Source: Chamaecrista fasciculata (Eukaryota > Streptophyta > Magnoliopsida > Fabales > Fabaceae). Taken from it: a DNA stretch of 64,000 bases. This document shows, one piece after another, positions 1-10,747 of the stretch (the stretch's first letter is position 1; every line of letters begins with the position of its first letter). Under the pieces are notes generated by a model. That model was not told the DNA's origin, did not search any database, and was given only the letters and a program-made list of their open reading frames with translations. The stretch is taken from positions 63,083 through 127,082 of the forward strand of contig QANZ01033005.1 of NCBI GenBank assembly GCA_003254925.1, in the 5' to 3' direction. A program made the translations under genes and the position numbers.

Positions 1-345
1 TCCTAAGAGTTAGGAAATTATTAATTTATTAAATTCACTAATATTAGGCCTAAATAGGATGAGGTTGGCGCCTCATATATACAAGGGAATTTAATTAATA
101 AAAAATGTTTTATTAATTAAAATCATGGCTTGAAATTTGAAATTCAAATGAGATTTGATCTAGATTTCAAATGAATGAATTAAATATATTCAAGTAATAT
201 TTTAATTCATGACTTATAGGGCAAGTCGAAAATCCTAGGTCCAATTGAATTTAAATATTAATGTAATATTTTAATTCAATTATCTAGAGTTTGAGACTTG
301 GTGAGATTGACTTAAAGATATTCTGGGAATTCTTTAATTCAATAT
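1..345. repeat. LTR-related repeat, left-truncated
   Basis: The sequence resembles the upstream part of the tandem units that follow: the opening words recur near 1456, and 227-345 recurs at 1311-1429. It looks like the end of a further copy of the same repeat, cut by the window edge. No coding capacity seen. Confidence 0.5.
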
Positions 346-1310
346 TGTTGGGATATAACAAATTAGTTATAACTATCTAAAAGTTAGTTAGTTATTTTGA
401 TTTATTAAATTCCACAAAAATATGGGGAAGTTGGCGCATGGGAGGAGAGAGAGATTTGGGAAGATTTGATCTTCCAAATTGATTCTCCAAGATTGCATTT
501 TGATTCCAATTTTAATATTAAGGTAATATTTTAAATTGGAAATCAAGTCCTAAAATTATGATATTAAGATATCATAATATTATAATTTGATAATTATATA
601 ATTTTAGGTCTAACTAAAATTATAATTATCAAAGTCCCCAAACCCTATAAATAGGCAAGCCATAGGTCGAATTATACATGCCAATTTCTAGAGTGAGAAA
701 ATTTCGATTTTACTCAAGCTTTAGAGAGAGGATTCACAAACTTGGGAATTGGATTCTTGAGAGTGAAATCAAAAGGTGAGAGTCTCATGCACATAGGAAA
801 TTCGACTTAGCCTAGTTCTTCTTAGAAGGAAAAATTCGATTTTTGCCTTTGGTGAGAAGAGAGAGAAAATCGCATCCTAGCTTTCCTAGAGAGAGAAAGT
901 GGCGCAATATTAAGAGTTAATATTGTGTGGAAGGGTTGTGTGTGATCAAGAAGAGTTCTTGATCAAGGCGCCATCAAGTTCTTGGACATTCAAGAAGAGT
1001 TCTTGAATTCAAAAGAACACCCGTAGATAAAGGTTCCGGATTCACTTGAGAAGTGAAGGAGGCTAGCACCTAGGCATCTCCAAACTGTTCGTGTGGATTA
1101 CCGGCGGAGGAAGGACGCGTCAAGTGGACTTCTTGGGAACGCCCCGTTCAACTAAAAGCGATTGAAACTCTGAGGTATACCACTTAACCAAAAGTTTTAA
1201 ATTCAGCTAGCGGATCCGTTCGGGAATTCTTGGACCTGGGCGTTTATTGTTTCTTTAATTTTTAAATTTTACATGCTTCCGCTGCCTTAGGCGCCCTTGG
1301 ATTCCCAACA
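346..1310 (+). mobile_element. Copia-type LTR, copy 1
   Basis: Starts TGTTGGG and ends CCCAACA, the inverted terminal bases typical of copia LTRs. A promoter-like CCCTATAAATAGG lies near 644-656, as expected for the U3/R boundary. A second copy of the LTR plus about 120 bases of its left flank follows directly. No gag, pol or primer-binding site lies between the two, so these are tandem or solo LTR remnants, not a full element. Confidence 0.6.
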
Positions 1311-1429
1311 GAAAATTCCTAGTCTCATTGGATTTAAAATATTAATGTAATATTTTAATTCAATAAACTAGAGTTTGAGATTTGGTGAGATTGACTTAAA
1401 GATATTATGGTAATTCTTTAATTCAATAT

Positions 1430-2527
1430 TGTTGGAAAATAACAAATTAGTTATAACTTCCTAAGAGTTAGTTAGTTATTTTGATTTATTAAATTCCAAC
1501 AAATTAAGGAGGGGAGATGGCGCATGGCTTCTGAGAGATTTTGGAAGATTTGATCTTCCAAATTGATTCTCCAAGATTGCATTTTGATTCCAATTTTAAT
1601 ATTAAGGTAATATTTTAAATTGGAAATCAAGTCATAAAATTTTGATATAAAGATATCATAATCTTATAGTTTGATAATTATATGATTTTAGGGTTTCCTA
1701 AAATTATAATTATCAAAGTCCCCAAACCCTATAAATAGGAAGCCATAAAGTCGACTTTCATAGGAGAACTAACAAAGAGAAATTTTGATTTTTGCTCTAG
1801 GTTAGAGAGAGAATTCACAACTTGAGAATTGGATTCTTGAGAGTGAAATCACAAAAGGGTGAGAGCCTCATGCACATTAGAAAAGTCGACTTAGCCTAGA
1901 TCTCCACAAGGAAAATTTGATTTTGCCTTGGTGAGGAGAGAGAGAGAAAATCGCATCCTTGCTTTCCTAGAGAGAGAAAGTGGCGCACAATATTAAAGAG
2001 TTTAGTATTGTGTGAGAAGGTTGTGTGGGATCAAGAATCAGATTCTTGATCAAGGCGCCNCGATTTTGCCTTGGTGAGGAGAGAGAGAGAAAAAATCGCA
2101 TCCTTGCTTTCCTAGAGAGAGAAAGTGGCGCACAATATTAAAGAGTTTAATATTGTGTGAGAAGGTTGTGTAGGATCAAGAATCAGATTCTTGATCAAGG
2201 CGCCAAACAGTTCTTGACAATTCAAGAAGAGTTCTTGAATTTAAAGAACACCGTAGATAAAGGTTCCGGATTCACTTGGAGAAGTGAAGGAGGCTAGCAC
2301 CTAGGCATCTCCGAAACTGTTCGTGTGGATTACCGGCGGAGGAAGGACGCGTCACGTGGACTTCTTGGAAACGCCCCGTTCAACTAAACCGATTGAAACT
2401 CGTGAGGTATACCACTAACCAAAGGTTTTAAATTCAGCTAGCGGATCCGTTCGGGAATTCTAGGACCTAGGCGTTTTTAATTTACAGTTTTTGTTTCCGC
2501 TGCCTTAGGCGCCCTGAATTCCCAACA
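1430..2527 (+). mobile_element. Copia-type LTR, copy 2 (with internal duplication at an N)
   Basis: Begins TGTTGG and ends CCCAACA; TATA-like CCCTATAAATAGG near 1728-1740. It aligns throughout with 346-1310 but is longer, because about 141 bases (1919-2059) are repeated at 2062-2204 around a single N at 2060. Without that duplication both LTRs are about 955-965 bases. Confidence 0.6.
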
Positions 2528-3570
2528 CCAATATGGAACGAAAAATAACTGAGGGACAAATTTGGAACATTGAGCATAACTGAGGGACCAAAATAAAACC
2601 TTGGCCAAACCAAAATAGAACTTTTGGGAAAAACTTAGGATCAAAACATAACAGAAAAAATATTAGGAACCAAAATGAGGTTTTGACCTTTAAAATAATA
2701 TAAAAAGGGCCGAAACCTCTTTTTGGTCCTCAATGTTTAGCCTAACTTTCGTTTTGGTCCCTAATATTTTTTCTCTTCCATTTTGGTTCTTAACGTCTCC
2801 CAAAAGTTTTGTTTCAATTCATAACTACTAAATTGATCATATCCATCACATTTCAAGTCTGAATGTGATAAAATTGAAGGTACATGTTACTTTATTTTTT
2901 GTAATTAGCAGTTACAAGTTACTCTTGACGAGTTATTTATCTACCCAATTAGGGTGTTGGTAAATAAGGTTAAATCAGGCTTGAAATCAAAGTTAGTCAT
3001 ATTTCTCTTGATTTAAATCCGATTATGAGGAAATTGGATCTACGAGTTACTCTTGTTGATTTCTTTCTCTACTCAGTTGATGTCGTTAGCAAACAAGGTT
3101 CAATAGTACTCAAAAAGTTAGTATTGGTATTTTGATTAAACTCACTTTTGGAGTATTATTAATTTCACCTTGTTTGTCAATGATTCCAACAACGCAAATA
3201 AAGAACTCGTCAAGAGTAACCGGTAGCTCCGATTTCATCACATTCGTACTCGAAACGAGATGGATATATGACTAACTTCATAAAACAAGCGGCACACTTT
3301 TGGGCCTTATTTGACCTTCTTTATAAGGCCCCAACTCGATAGAGAAAAAACTTATCATGGAGTAACTTGTAATTTTGATTTTGTTGTATTTGGACTTGAA
3401 ACGAAAGAGATATGACCACATTTGATAGTCAAGGTCCAATTGTAAAACTTATTAAGGACCAAAAGGAATTTGAGAAAACATTGAGGACGAAAATAGAGTA
3501 GAAAAAACATTAGAGACCAAAATGAAATTTAGAATAAATATTAGAGACCAAAATAAAATTTTAACAAAAA
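2528..3570. repeat. Decayed TIR elements of the 'ggccaaa...ggtccc' type
   Basis: 2528-2606 matches the right end of the Mutator-like MITE at 29550-30306 (ends ...AAACCTTGGCC) and appears truncated by the LTR beside it. From about 2694 a second element starts with GGTCC/GGTCCC-rich lines, and these recur inverted near 3420-3560. No ORF of note. Confidence 0.4.
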
Positions 3571-3654
3571 AAAAACAAATACGCAGATCGTTCAAGTAAT
3601 TGTAAGATTGAGATTTGTGCTACAAACATTTTCGTCTCATTTCCACTAAATTTT

Positions 3655-4445
3655 CATCTATGTTAAAAAATTAATTTGGTCTCTATGTTTACTGTAAATT
3701 TCATTTTGATTCCTAATATTTTTTTTTCTATATTGGCTCTTTATTTTGATCCTTAATAATAAGTTCCATGAATGTTTCCTAACTACTACATAAAATTACT
3801 CTTGAAGAGTTCTTTCTCTATTCAATTGGATTTGTCGATAAATAAAGTCAAATCAGACTTGAGATCGAGCCAGAAAGTGGACCGCTCATTTAAGGAAGTG
3901 AGTCATATTTATCTCTTTTGAAGTACGAATGTAATGAAATTATAGTTACAAGTTACTCTTATCGAATTCTTTTTCTTATACAATTAAACTCATTCCGAAC
4001 AAAATCAAATAATACTCTGGAAGTGAGTTTAATTAAGGTACAAATATCAAGATGAATTAATCATGACAATGTCTTTTTGGTCTCAGGACCACTTTCTAGC
4101 TCGATTTGACATCATTTAGTGATAGTTTCAACTAGGTAGAAAAAAGATTTTTCAAGGATAATTCATTATTTCAAACTTGTCTTCATTAAATTTGAAACGA
4201 GAAAGATATGATTAACTTTTTTTGTTTGATTGTAAAATGAGTAGCTCACTTTCAAAATTCAAATAAATATTGTTTGCTAACAAATCCAATTAGTTAAAGA
4301 AATGGCTCATCATTACATTCAAACTTGAAACAGGAGATATGCGACCACATTTAATAGTTGGGACTATGGACTGAAACTTTTGGAAAATTTTTAGAACTAA
4401 GATTGCAATAAATAAATAAATAAATAAATAAATAAAGGGCTCAAA
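3655..4445. repeat. Decayed TIR-like repeat ending in an AATA microsatellite
   Basis: Phrases of the type TTTGGTCTC...CATTTTGATTCC at the left reappear inverted toward the right (GGACTGAAACTTTTGG near 4370). The stretch ends in (AATA)n at about 4407-4436. No gene seen. Confidence 0.3.
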
Positions 4446-4554
4446 AAAAAATGATCAAGGCACAATTACAATATATACCAATGAAAGAGCAGGTAAACAA
4501 ACAGGGTTCATAACCGAAAGCAGAAAAGTCAGAAATGAAAATAAATTCATGATC

Positions 4555-5050
4555 ATAGCCTCATTTTGGTTCTAAATGCATGCTTTAGGTGCATTTTAGT
4601 CCTTTATATTTTAAAATGTTTAAATTGGTTCTAAATATTAACAAAATATTTTACATTAGTCCTAAACTATTGAGTTTGGTGATATTTTGTTCGTCTCTTA
4701 TTTCAGGTTCAAAAAACTTGTTAAAAGAAACTCGTAGCTCTGAATTATCACATTCGAATTTAAAACGAGAGATATATAATCAATTTTACTTGTTTGACCG
4801 TGAAACAAGTGGTCTACTTCCAAAATTGATTTGACCTCGTTTGCTGACAACCCCAACTAGATAAAGAAATGAGAACAATACATAACTCTGAATTCGTCAC
4901 ATTAGAACTTGAAACGAGAAAAACATAATTATATTTAATAGTTTGGGACCAAATATTTTATCAACATTGAGGACCAATTCGAACATTTTAAAATATAAAA
5001 GACTAAAATAAACATTAAGACATATACATTTAGGACCAAAATAACCTTTT
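4555..5050. mobile_element. TIR element (MITE-like) beside the RALF-like gene
   Basis: The left end (CCTCATTTTGGTTCTAAATG, then TTTTAGTCCTTTATATTTTA) is the reverse complement of the right end (TAAAATATAAAAGACTAAAA, then CATTTAGGACCAAAATAACC). Inverted arms of about 100 bases with no coding content fit a MITE. It lies directly against the 3' end of the gene at 5061-5465. Confidence 0.5.
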
Positions 5051-5060
5051 TAACCTTAAT

Positions 5061-5465
5061 TCAATTTGCATACGACATTGGCGGATTTTCACGGGCGTCC
5101 TTGTAGGCATCATAATGTTCGGGGTTTTTGTTACCTTGACGGCCCGGGTTGAGACAAGTAGTAAAAAACAACTTCATCCCATTCGGGCACACTTGACTTT
5201 CTTCAAGTGGTTTGTGAACAATAGGAGTACCATCGCCCAACCTTCTTCTTAAATTCAAGTAATCGCCGCCGCCGTCGTCGACGTTATCAACGGAGGCGAA
5301 AGTGGCGTTGCCGCTGAAAGATATAGCGACGATTTCCGTCGGTGAATTAACGGAGTAATCCCATGAATCACCACTGGAAATGTAATGAAAATGAAGCACT
5401 AGTAGCAGCACAAGAAGTGGTTTCATAATAGTAGTGCACACAGATAAAAGGCCTCGTCTCATCAT
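5061..5465 (-). CDS. Divergent RALF-like secreted peptide precursor (2 cysteines in the C-terminal part)
   Basis: 134 codons; a second Met at residue 14 could also start the protein, and either start leaves a hydrophobic signal peptide (about residues 14-32). The C-terminal part can be laid on the RALF pattern. RRRL at about residues 73-76 fits the RRxL site that subtilase S1P cuts in RALF precursors. It is followed by 16 residues and the first Cys, close to the spacing in classical RALFs, and the stretch IVHKPLEESQV sits where RALFs carry the YISYGAL region. Then comes C-x10-C (classical x9) and a Gly/Asn/Pro/Tyr-rich tail. The third and fourth Cys and the basic end are missing, so the second disulfide cannot form. 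Family membership is inferred from spacing and neighbourhood, not from strong identity. All other RALF genes here are on the same strand. It could instead be an unrelated small secreted protein or a decaying gene. Confidence 0.55.
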   Translation of the reverse strand: MMRRGLLSVCTTIMKPLLVLLLVLHFHYISSGDSWDYSVNSPTEIVAISFSGNATFASVDNVDDGGGDYLNLRRRLGDGTPIVHKPLEESQVCPNGMKLFFTTCLNPGRQGNKNPEHYDAYKDARENPPMSYAN

Positions 5466-5540
5466 TATCTTCTCTCAGCCACTCAAACCAAACTCTAATC
5501 CTACTATCCACCTCACTCACTTTAGTGCCCTCCTAATGTT

Positions 5541-5550
5541 CTTTATATAG
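5541..5550 (-). promoter_or_regulatory. TATA box candidate
   Basis: CTATATAAAG on the minus strand, about 76 bases upstream of the start of the RALF-like gene at 5465: a good plant TATA match at a sensible distance. Confidence 0.5.
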
Positions 5551-6352
5551 ACTTTAATTTAGAGGGACAGGGACAAAGCTCGCCCACAAGTGCCTAATAT
5601 TTTCTTATTTATTTTCAAAGCAATATTTGTTAAATATGTATGAGACGTTTTTTTATCGGTCTTTTAAAATTATAGTATATAAAATAATATTTACTCAATA
5701 TATTATAAATAAATATATTAAAAATTAAAATATCACCATAATTTTAGTAACTCATCTTTCCACATATGAGGTCATGATCAGTTTTAAGTCATCCACCTAT
5801 AGGTGATGATTTTTCTTCTTAAAGCATAAACTTGTATTTTTATTATTGGATTAATTTCTTTTCTTTCTTTTATTTTTCTTCGCTCATACGAATATATATA
5901 TATATGACTATATGAGCAATTTTAAGATGTAAAATAAGGTATCTATATAATTCTAAGGTGGCATAATTCATGTTTTTTAAGTAATTTAATGCTAAAGATA
6001 ATTAAAAGAAAAAGATAACTTTTTTAATCAATCATAATTATGTATGGAGTCACGTCACTAGTTGTATGGATACTCCACTTTACCTAATAAACTCACCCTC
6101 TATATATATATATATATGAGATCTTTTATATATTTCTTGTTTTCTAAAGTCATTAGTCATAACTAATTAGTCATTACATATAATTTTAAGCAAAAGTTTT
6201 CTTTTGATTCCTCGTATATTAGTCTTTTTCTCGACTTGGTCTAAAAAGAAAAAACATCATAGACCCAAACAAGACCCCATGTTAGTTCTTGGGGTCTTTG
6301 CATCATAGACTCATCCCATGTTTGTTTTCTTGGGATGAGGAATTAGATGAAG
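5551..6352. other. AT-rich intergenic sequence
   Basis: Nothing gene-like. Contains short TA runs near 5893-5905 and 6103-6117 and a short inverted pair (CCCATGTTAGTT... and CCCATGTTTGTT...) near 6276-6330 next to the TIR element that follows. Confidence 0.5.
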
Positions 6353-7267
6353 GCTCCGCTCGTTTGCGCTTATAATAAAATCTGTTCTGATTATAATCAG
6401 AGTATGATTATAATTAAAGTTGATTATTTGTGTATTGGTGTTTGGATGAAAGTTGATTATTTGGTGTGAAATTATTGAAATGAGTATGTAATGATTGTGG
6501 TTGGTAGATAGAAGGGTAAGGAAATTGATAAATTGTATAGGGGTAGAAATGGAAGAAAAAGTTGGAAAAAGTAAGATGTGATTTGATTATAATCAAAGTG
6601 TGTTTGGATGTGATTGTTGCTTTTAAGAAAATTAGATTTTGTCACTGTTTGCCTTGGGAATCGTGAAAATATGATTATAATCATAGACAACTTGTGAGGT
6701 GCTTATTTGTTTTGGTCGACCATTCTATTTTTGCCTCCGAAATGGTGGACCAAAAGGACTAAAGTGTAGTAATCAGACCCCGACATTCGGTGGACTATCA
6801 AAAACATGGTCCACCGTTTGGCACAAGATGAGAGAGAATGTAAAAAAACACTCCGGACCCGAAAAAAAATTTCAATGTGGCTCATTTCAAGTATTCGGTC
6901 GACCATTTTTTGCATCGGTGGACCGAACGTCGGGCCTGGTAGCATTCTCAAGTTGAAATTCAGTCGACCATTTTTTGCATCGGTGCACCGAACGTCGGGC
7001 CTGATATCATTTTCAGGTTGATATTTGGTCCACCGTTGGCAGAATCGGTCGACTATTTCAGGTAAATTACTATTTTAGCCTTGTGATGAGTGATTGAATG
7101 TATTAGAGTATAGGTAATAATAGGTATATATATAGGGGTATAAGTATAATTAGGTGTGTTTGATTATAAAAAAAATCAAGATTATAATTTGATCAGAAAA
7201 AAACACAAACGAACATACTTATTACGATTATAATTAGAATAGATTATAATCAGAACGCAAACGAACT
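6353..7267. mobile_element. Non-autonomous TIR transposon, hAT-like
   Basis: The left end reads GCTCGTTTGCG followed by TTCTGATTATAATCAG. The right end carries CTGATTATAATC... repeats and CGCAAACGAAC in inverse orientation. Internally a block of roughly 60 bases with GGTCGACCATTTTTTGCAT is repeated in tandem (about 6895-7020), producing small meaningless ORFs on both strands. I could not define a clean target duplication, so the superfamily is a guess. Confidence 0.55.
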
Positions 7268-7737
7268 GGGCGAAGTTGCATAAGAAAAAGAGTAGGTGAA
7301 GAAGAAAGGAGAAGACCCTTCGCTTTTTTAATATTTGTTTGGTGAAATCCATTAAAATTCCTATTTGTTTTTTTTATCCTATTATATAAAAAATGGTCTT
7401 AATGTAGAAAAATAAAACTTTTGAAAGATTGAAATTAGTTTTTTTTTCTTTTTTTCTAACAGAAAAGTAGATGAAAAAAAGGGAAAGACTCATGGTGGAA
7501 CTTTTTAGAAACTCGAGGAAAAAAAAACTTCAAGGATTAAAATGAAACTTTGAGAAAACCTAAAAAATTAAAATAAGACTTTGGCCAAAAATTATGTTAA
7601 GTCTTGAATATGTTATATCTTCTATTTATATTTTCACACATTATCAATTTAGTTAAGAATCATATTCCAAATGAGTGACGAATTTAAAAATAAATAAATT
7701 TAGAGAATATCTAAAATGTGTCTTTAGGACACATGTT

Positions 7738-7875
7738 TAAAGTTTTGGGTTTAGTATTCAGAATTTAGGGTTTAAGGTTTGGAGTTTGGAATTTAGAGTT
7801 TAGGAGTTTAGGATTTAAAATTTTAAGGTTTAGGGTTTAGGGTTTAAAATTTAGAATTTAAGATTTAGAGTTTAC
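7738..7875. repeat. Degenerate telomere-like TTTAGGG repeat
   Basis: A run of variants of the plant telomere unit (GGTTTAGGGTTTAGGGTTT near 7829-7847, with many TTTAGAG, TTTAAGG and TTTGGAG derivatives). Short interstitial arrays like this are common in plant genomes. Confidence 0.6.
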
Positions 7876-8563
7876 GAATATAAATATTCTTTATATATTT
7901 TTTTTAATTTATTTTTATTATATAAATAAAATATAATTCTTTATTAATATTTTATTAATACTATAAATTTAAAATATATTTCAAAAGAGTAATATTGTCT
8001 TATACAAAAAAATAATGAAAGTCATTTATTGTTAATGCATTTATTATGTTGTTTTTACGCTTCTCAAAGCATATTTAATACTTCTTTTTATGTTTCTTAA
8101 GACACATGATAGAATGACCCATAAATATATGGCAGAGTAAAAATAAATTTTAGTCTATAATTTCATGACAAGTAAATCTTATAAGTTAACTTGCAAATTT
8201 TATCTAAATTCCATCCTTTAGATGAAAAGGAAGCAATCGTGTTTGCGGTTTAGACTGGGTTACCCACTTTTCAGTTTATTTTATATGTTTTCAACAATAA
8301 TTTAAACTTATTATATTAACTCACTTACAAATTAATATCATAAAATAAAAAAATTGTACGAACTGAAAAAATCTCTCCATCTTTTTTTTTTTNCATTTAA
8401 TAATTTAAAACTAATTAAAAAATTTATAAAATTGCAGAAAATTAAATAAAATCTATTTCATATATTTGGCAACAAGTATTAACCATGATTGATGTGACAT
8501 ATGCTTTATTTTTATAGATCTATGTGATCTATTAAATATTAAGATTTATCTATCATATGTGCT

Positions 8564-8703
8564 TAGGACATATTTTAAGATTTCTTCTGATTGGTTGGTA
8601 AAGTATTTTATATCTTAAAATCTACGAAAATTCATTTAAAAGATAATTTTTAATATTTGAAAACTCACTTGACCAATAAAAAAAATCTTAATATGTGCCC
8701 TAG
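8564..8703. mobile_element. Small MITE, family member 1
   Basis: About 140 bases with inverted ends (TAGGACATATTTTAAGATTT left, AAATCTTAATATGTGCCCTA right). The interior AAAAGATAATTTTTAATATT is shared with related copies at about 18483-18617 and 37159-37330. Confidence 0.55.
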
Positions 8704-8705
8704 AC

Positions 8706-8905
8706 CCTAAATATTATTGAAATTATTCTTAAAATAATATAGAATAATTATGAGAATTTTGAATTCTTAGGCATTCAATTTTAGGATGCACATGAAATTA
8801 TAGGTATTAAATTTTATTGAAAGTATTCTTAATATTATATAGAATAATTATGAGAATTTTGAATTCTTACGCATTCAATTTTAGGATGCACATGAAATTA
8901 TAGGT
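8706..8905. repeat. Tandem duplication, 100-base period
   Basis: Two copies, about 8706-8805 and 8806-8905, nearly identical over GAGAATTTTGAATTCTTA and GGATGCACATGAAATTATAG. No coding content. Confidence 0.7.
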
Positions 8906-10747
8906 CTCATTTATTAGATGGGAAATCCACTACAGTGAATCTGGCCTTTATCTTATAATTTTTTTTTGTTAAGAGAGTAAATTATATATTCATATTTGAC
9001 ATTTTTTAAACTACAAGGACTTTATCTAAAAATGGATCAAACTACAAGGTCCTTTTGTGTAATTTACCCTACATAAAGAGAGAGAGACTGCACATAATTA
9101 ATTAATTTGAAAGTCTAAATCTATAATATCCTAAAATAAATAAATAGAGCTATCTATAATATTATCCTTTAAAACTTTTTTTTTTGGCCAAAATGTATCC
9201 TTTTATCCTTTAGAACTTGGGCTTCTGTTTTACAACATGAATGACACTAAATGGGTGTTGAATTCCACAAATTTAACTTCATAATCTATACTCTAGGAAT
9301 TTTGGAGAAGTATGGCGCGTGAGACTTAGCTTTCGACCACTCGTCGGACTGTTAAACAAACGGCGAGTAAAGGTGTGTGGTGTGATGGCACGTTACGTTG
9401 AGAGAAGGTACGTTTCAGGCAGATTGAGAGTCAGAGGTTTCCTTGCCACGACGGTTTTAAATTTGCAGTTTTGTTTTTTAGATTTGCGGTTTTCCTTCAA
9501 ACAGTGGTTTTAGAAAGTGGTTTTCCCTGAATACATACTCAAGTGCTTAGTGCTATCATATTACATTTGGTGTAATTCCGATCCTTTGTGGAAAATCACT
9601 TTGTGTGAAACTCTGTCTCTCTCTCTCTCTCTGAGAAAATCCTTCCTTCTGGATCTCCTGATTCGTTCGGCATCTTTATTGATGGTAGGTTGCCTTTCTC
9701 GTTTGCTGTGAAACCTTAGGATGAATCGTGAGTGGCTACAAGATAAGAGGAGTGTATAAGAACCATTGATACTACCCGTGAGAAATTGTGAGGACTGTAA
9801 AAAGATAATTGTAAAACTTTCGGTGTGATCCTAGTCTTAAGTTGATTCCATTATAATTGGTTAGCCAAATAATATAAAAATTCCATTGCTTTTGTGTTTG
9901 GGGAGTGATGTAAGATAGAGAGAAAATCTTTTTATAGGGACTAGTATCTTTATTTGAACCACTATAACTTGTGGTGTCGTTTTCTTGTTTCCTGGAACTC
10001 TTTACATTCTGCATTTTGTATTTCTTAGTTGAAGAACTGTTTTCATAAGGAACTGTTTTTACGAAGAACTCATGAATAAATTCTAAGAGGTGGAATTGTT
10101 TTACTCCTAACTTGGACAAAAAAGTTTTTATTTCTCTTTCACTCCCTCTTAGTATATATTCTAGTGCATTCTGACTTACATTTATGTTTATCATATTTTA
10201 ATTTGATCGCCAAACTGATTTGGTCTAGAGACTCCAAAACCCAATAGTATTTAACTAATAATAGTAGGATTACGCCATCCTTTATAAGAAAAAGATTACA
10301 CCATAAATTTAGTTTGATGTTTTATACTGTGACCACATTGATAATGAAAATAAATATATGAGATCTAATTAAGAAGAAAGATTTTAGAGGGAGACTAACG
10401 TAACTTAAAAAAGATATAGATATTAAACTGTGTTCAACACAAACTTACATCATTATGTATTCAAGACTGATATATATAGCCTATTCTTTCATACAAGATT
10501 CGTATTAATATTTCTTACACGAGAGCTTGCTGATGTTTTTAAATTGAGGCCAGATGTATCTATGTTGCTTCGAAAGATCGATATGCCTCATAAGTTATAA
10601 GGCACAAGAAAGAAAGAAAACTAAGTATTTGAAATAAGGTATGAAATAACTATTTTATCTCACTTAAAAAACTTCACCGTAGTCTATATTCTCATTCCAA
10701 GAGATCAGACAATACCATCTATGGCAGCAACCAAAGCTTGCTCTTCA
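8906..10747. other. Intergenic sequence, possible LTR-retroelement debris
   Basis: No recognisable gene. 9300-9760 is more GC-rich than its surroundings and contains a (CT)n stretch at about 9617-9632. It could be an eroded LTR or leader, but I find no paired copy. A 140-codon minus-strand ORF at 9772-10194 shows no motif I know and I do not treat it as a gene. 10195-10747 is the 3' flank of the receptor kinase. Confidence 0.4.

Noticed and set aside
6699..7021. Overlapping small ORFs on both strands
   Set aside because: They lie in a TIR element with internal tandem repeats, show no known domain and mirror each other.
7738..7875. Chromosome-end telomere
   Set aside because: Units are badly degenerate and the array is only about 140 bases, surrounded by ordinary sequence: an interstitial relic.
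9772..10194. 140-codon minus-strand ORF
   Set aside because: No signal peptide, domain or known motif; the sequence around it looks like retroelement or random AT-rich DNA.
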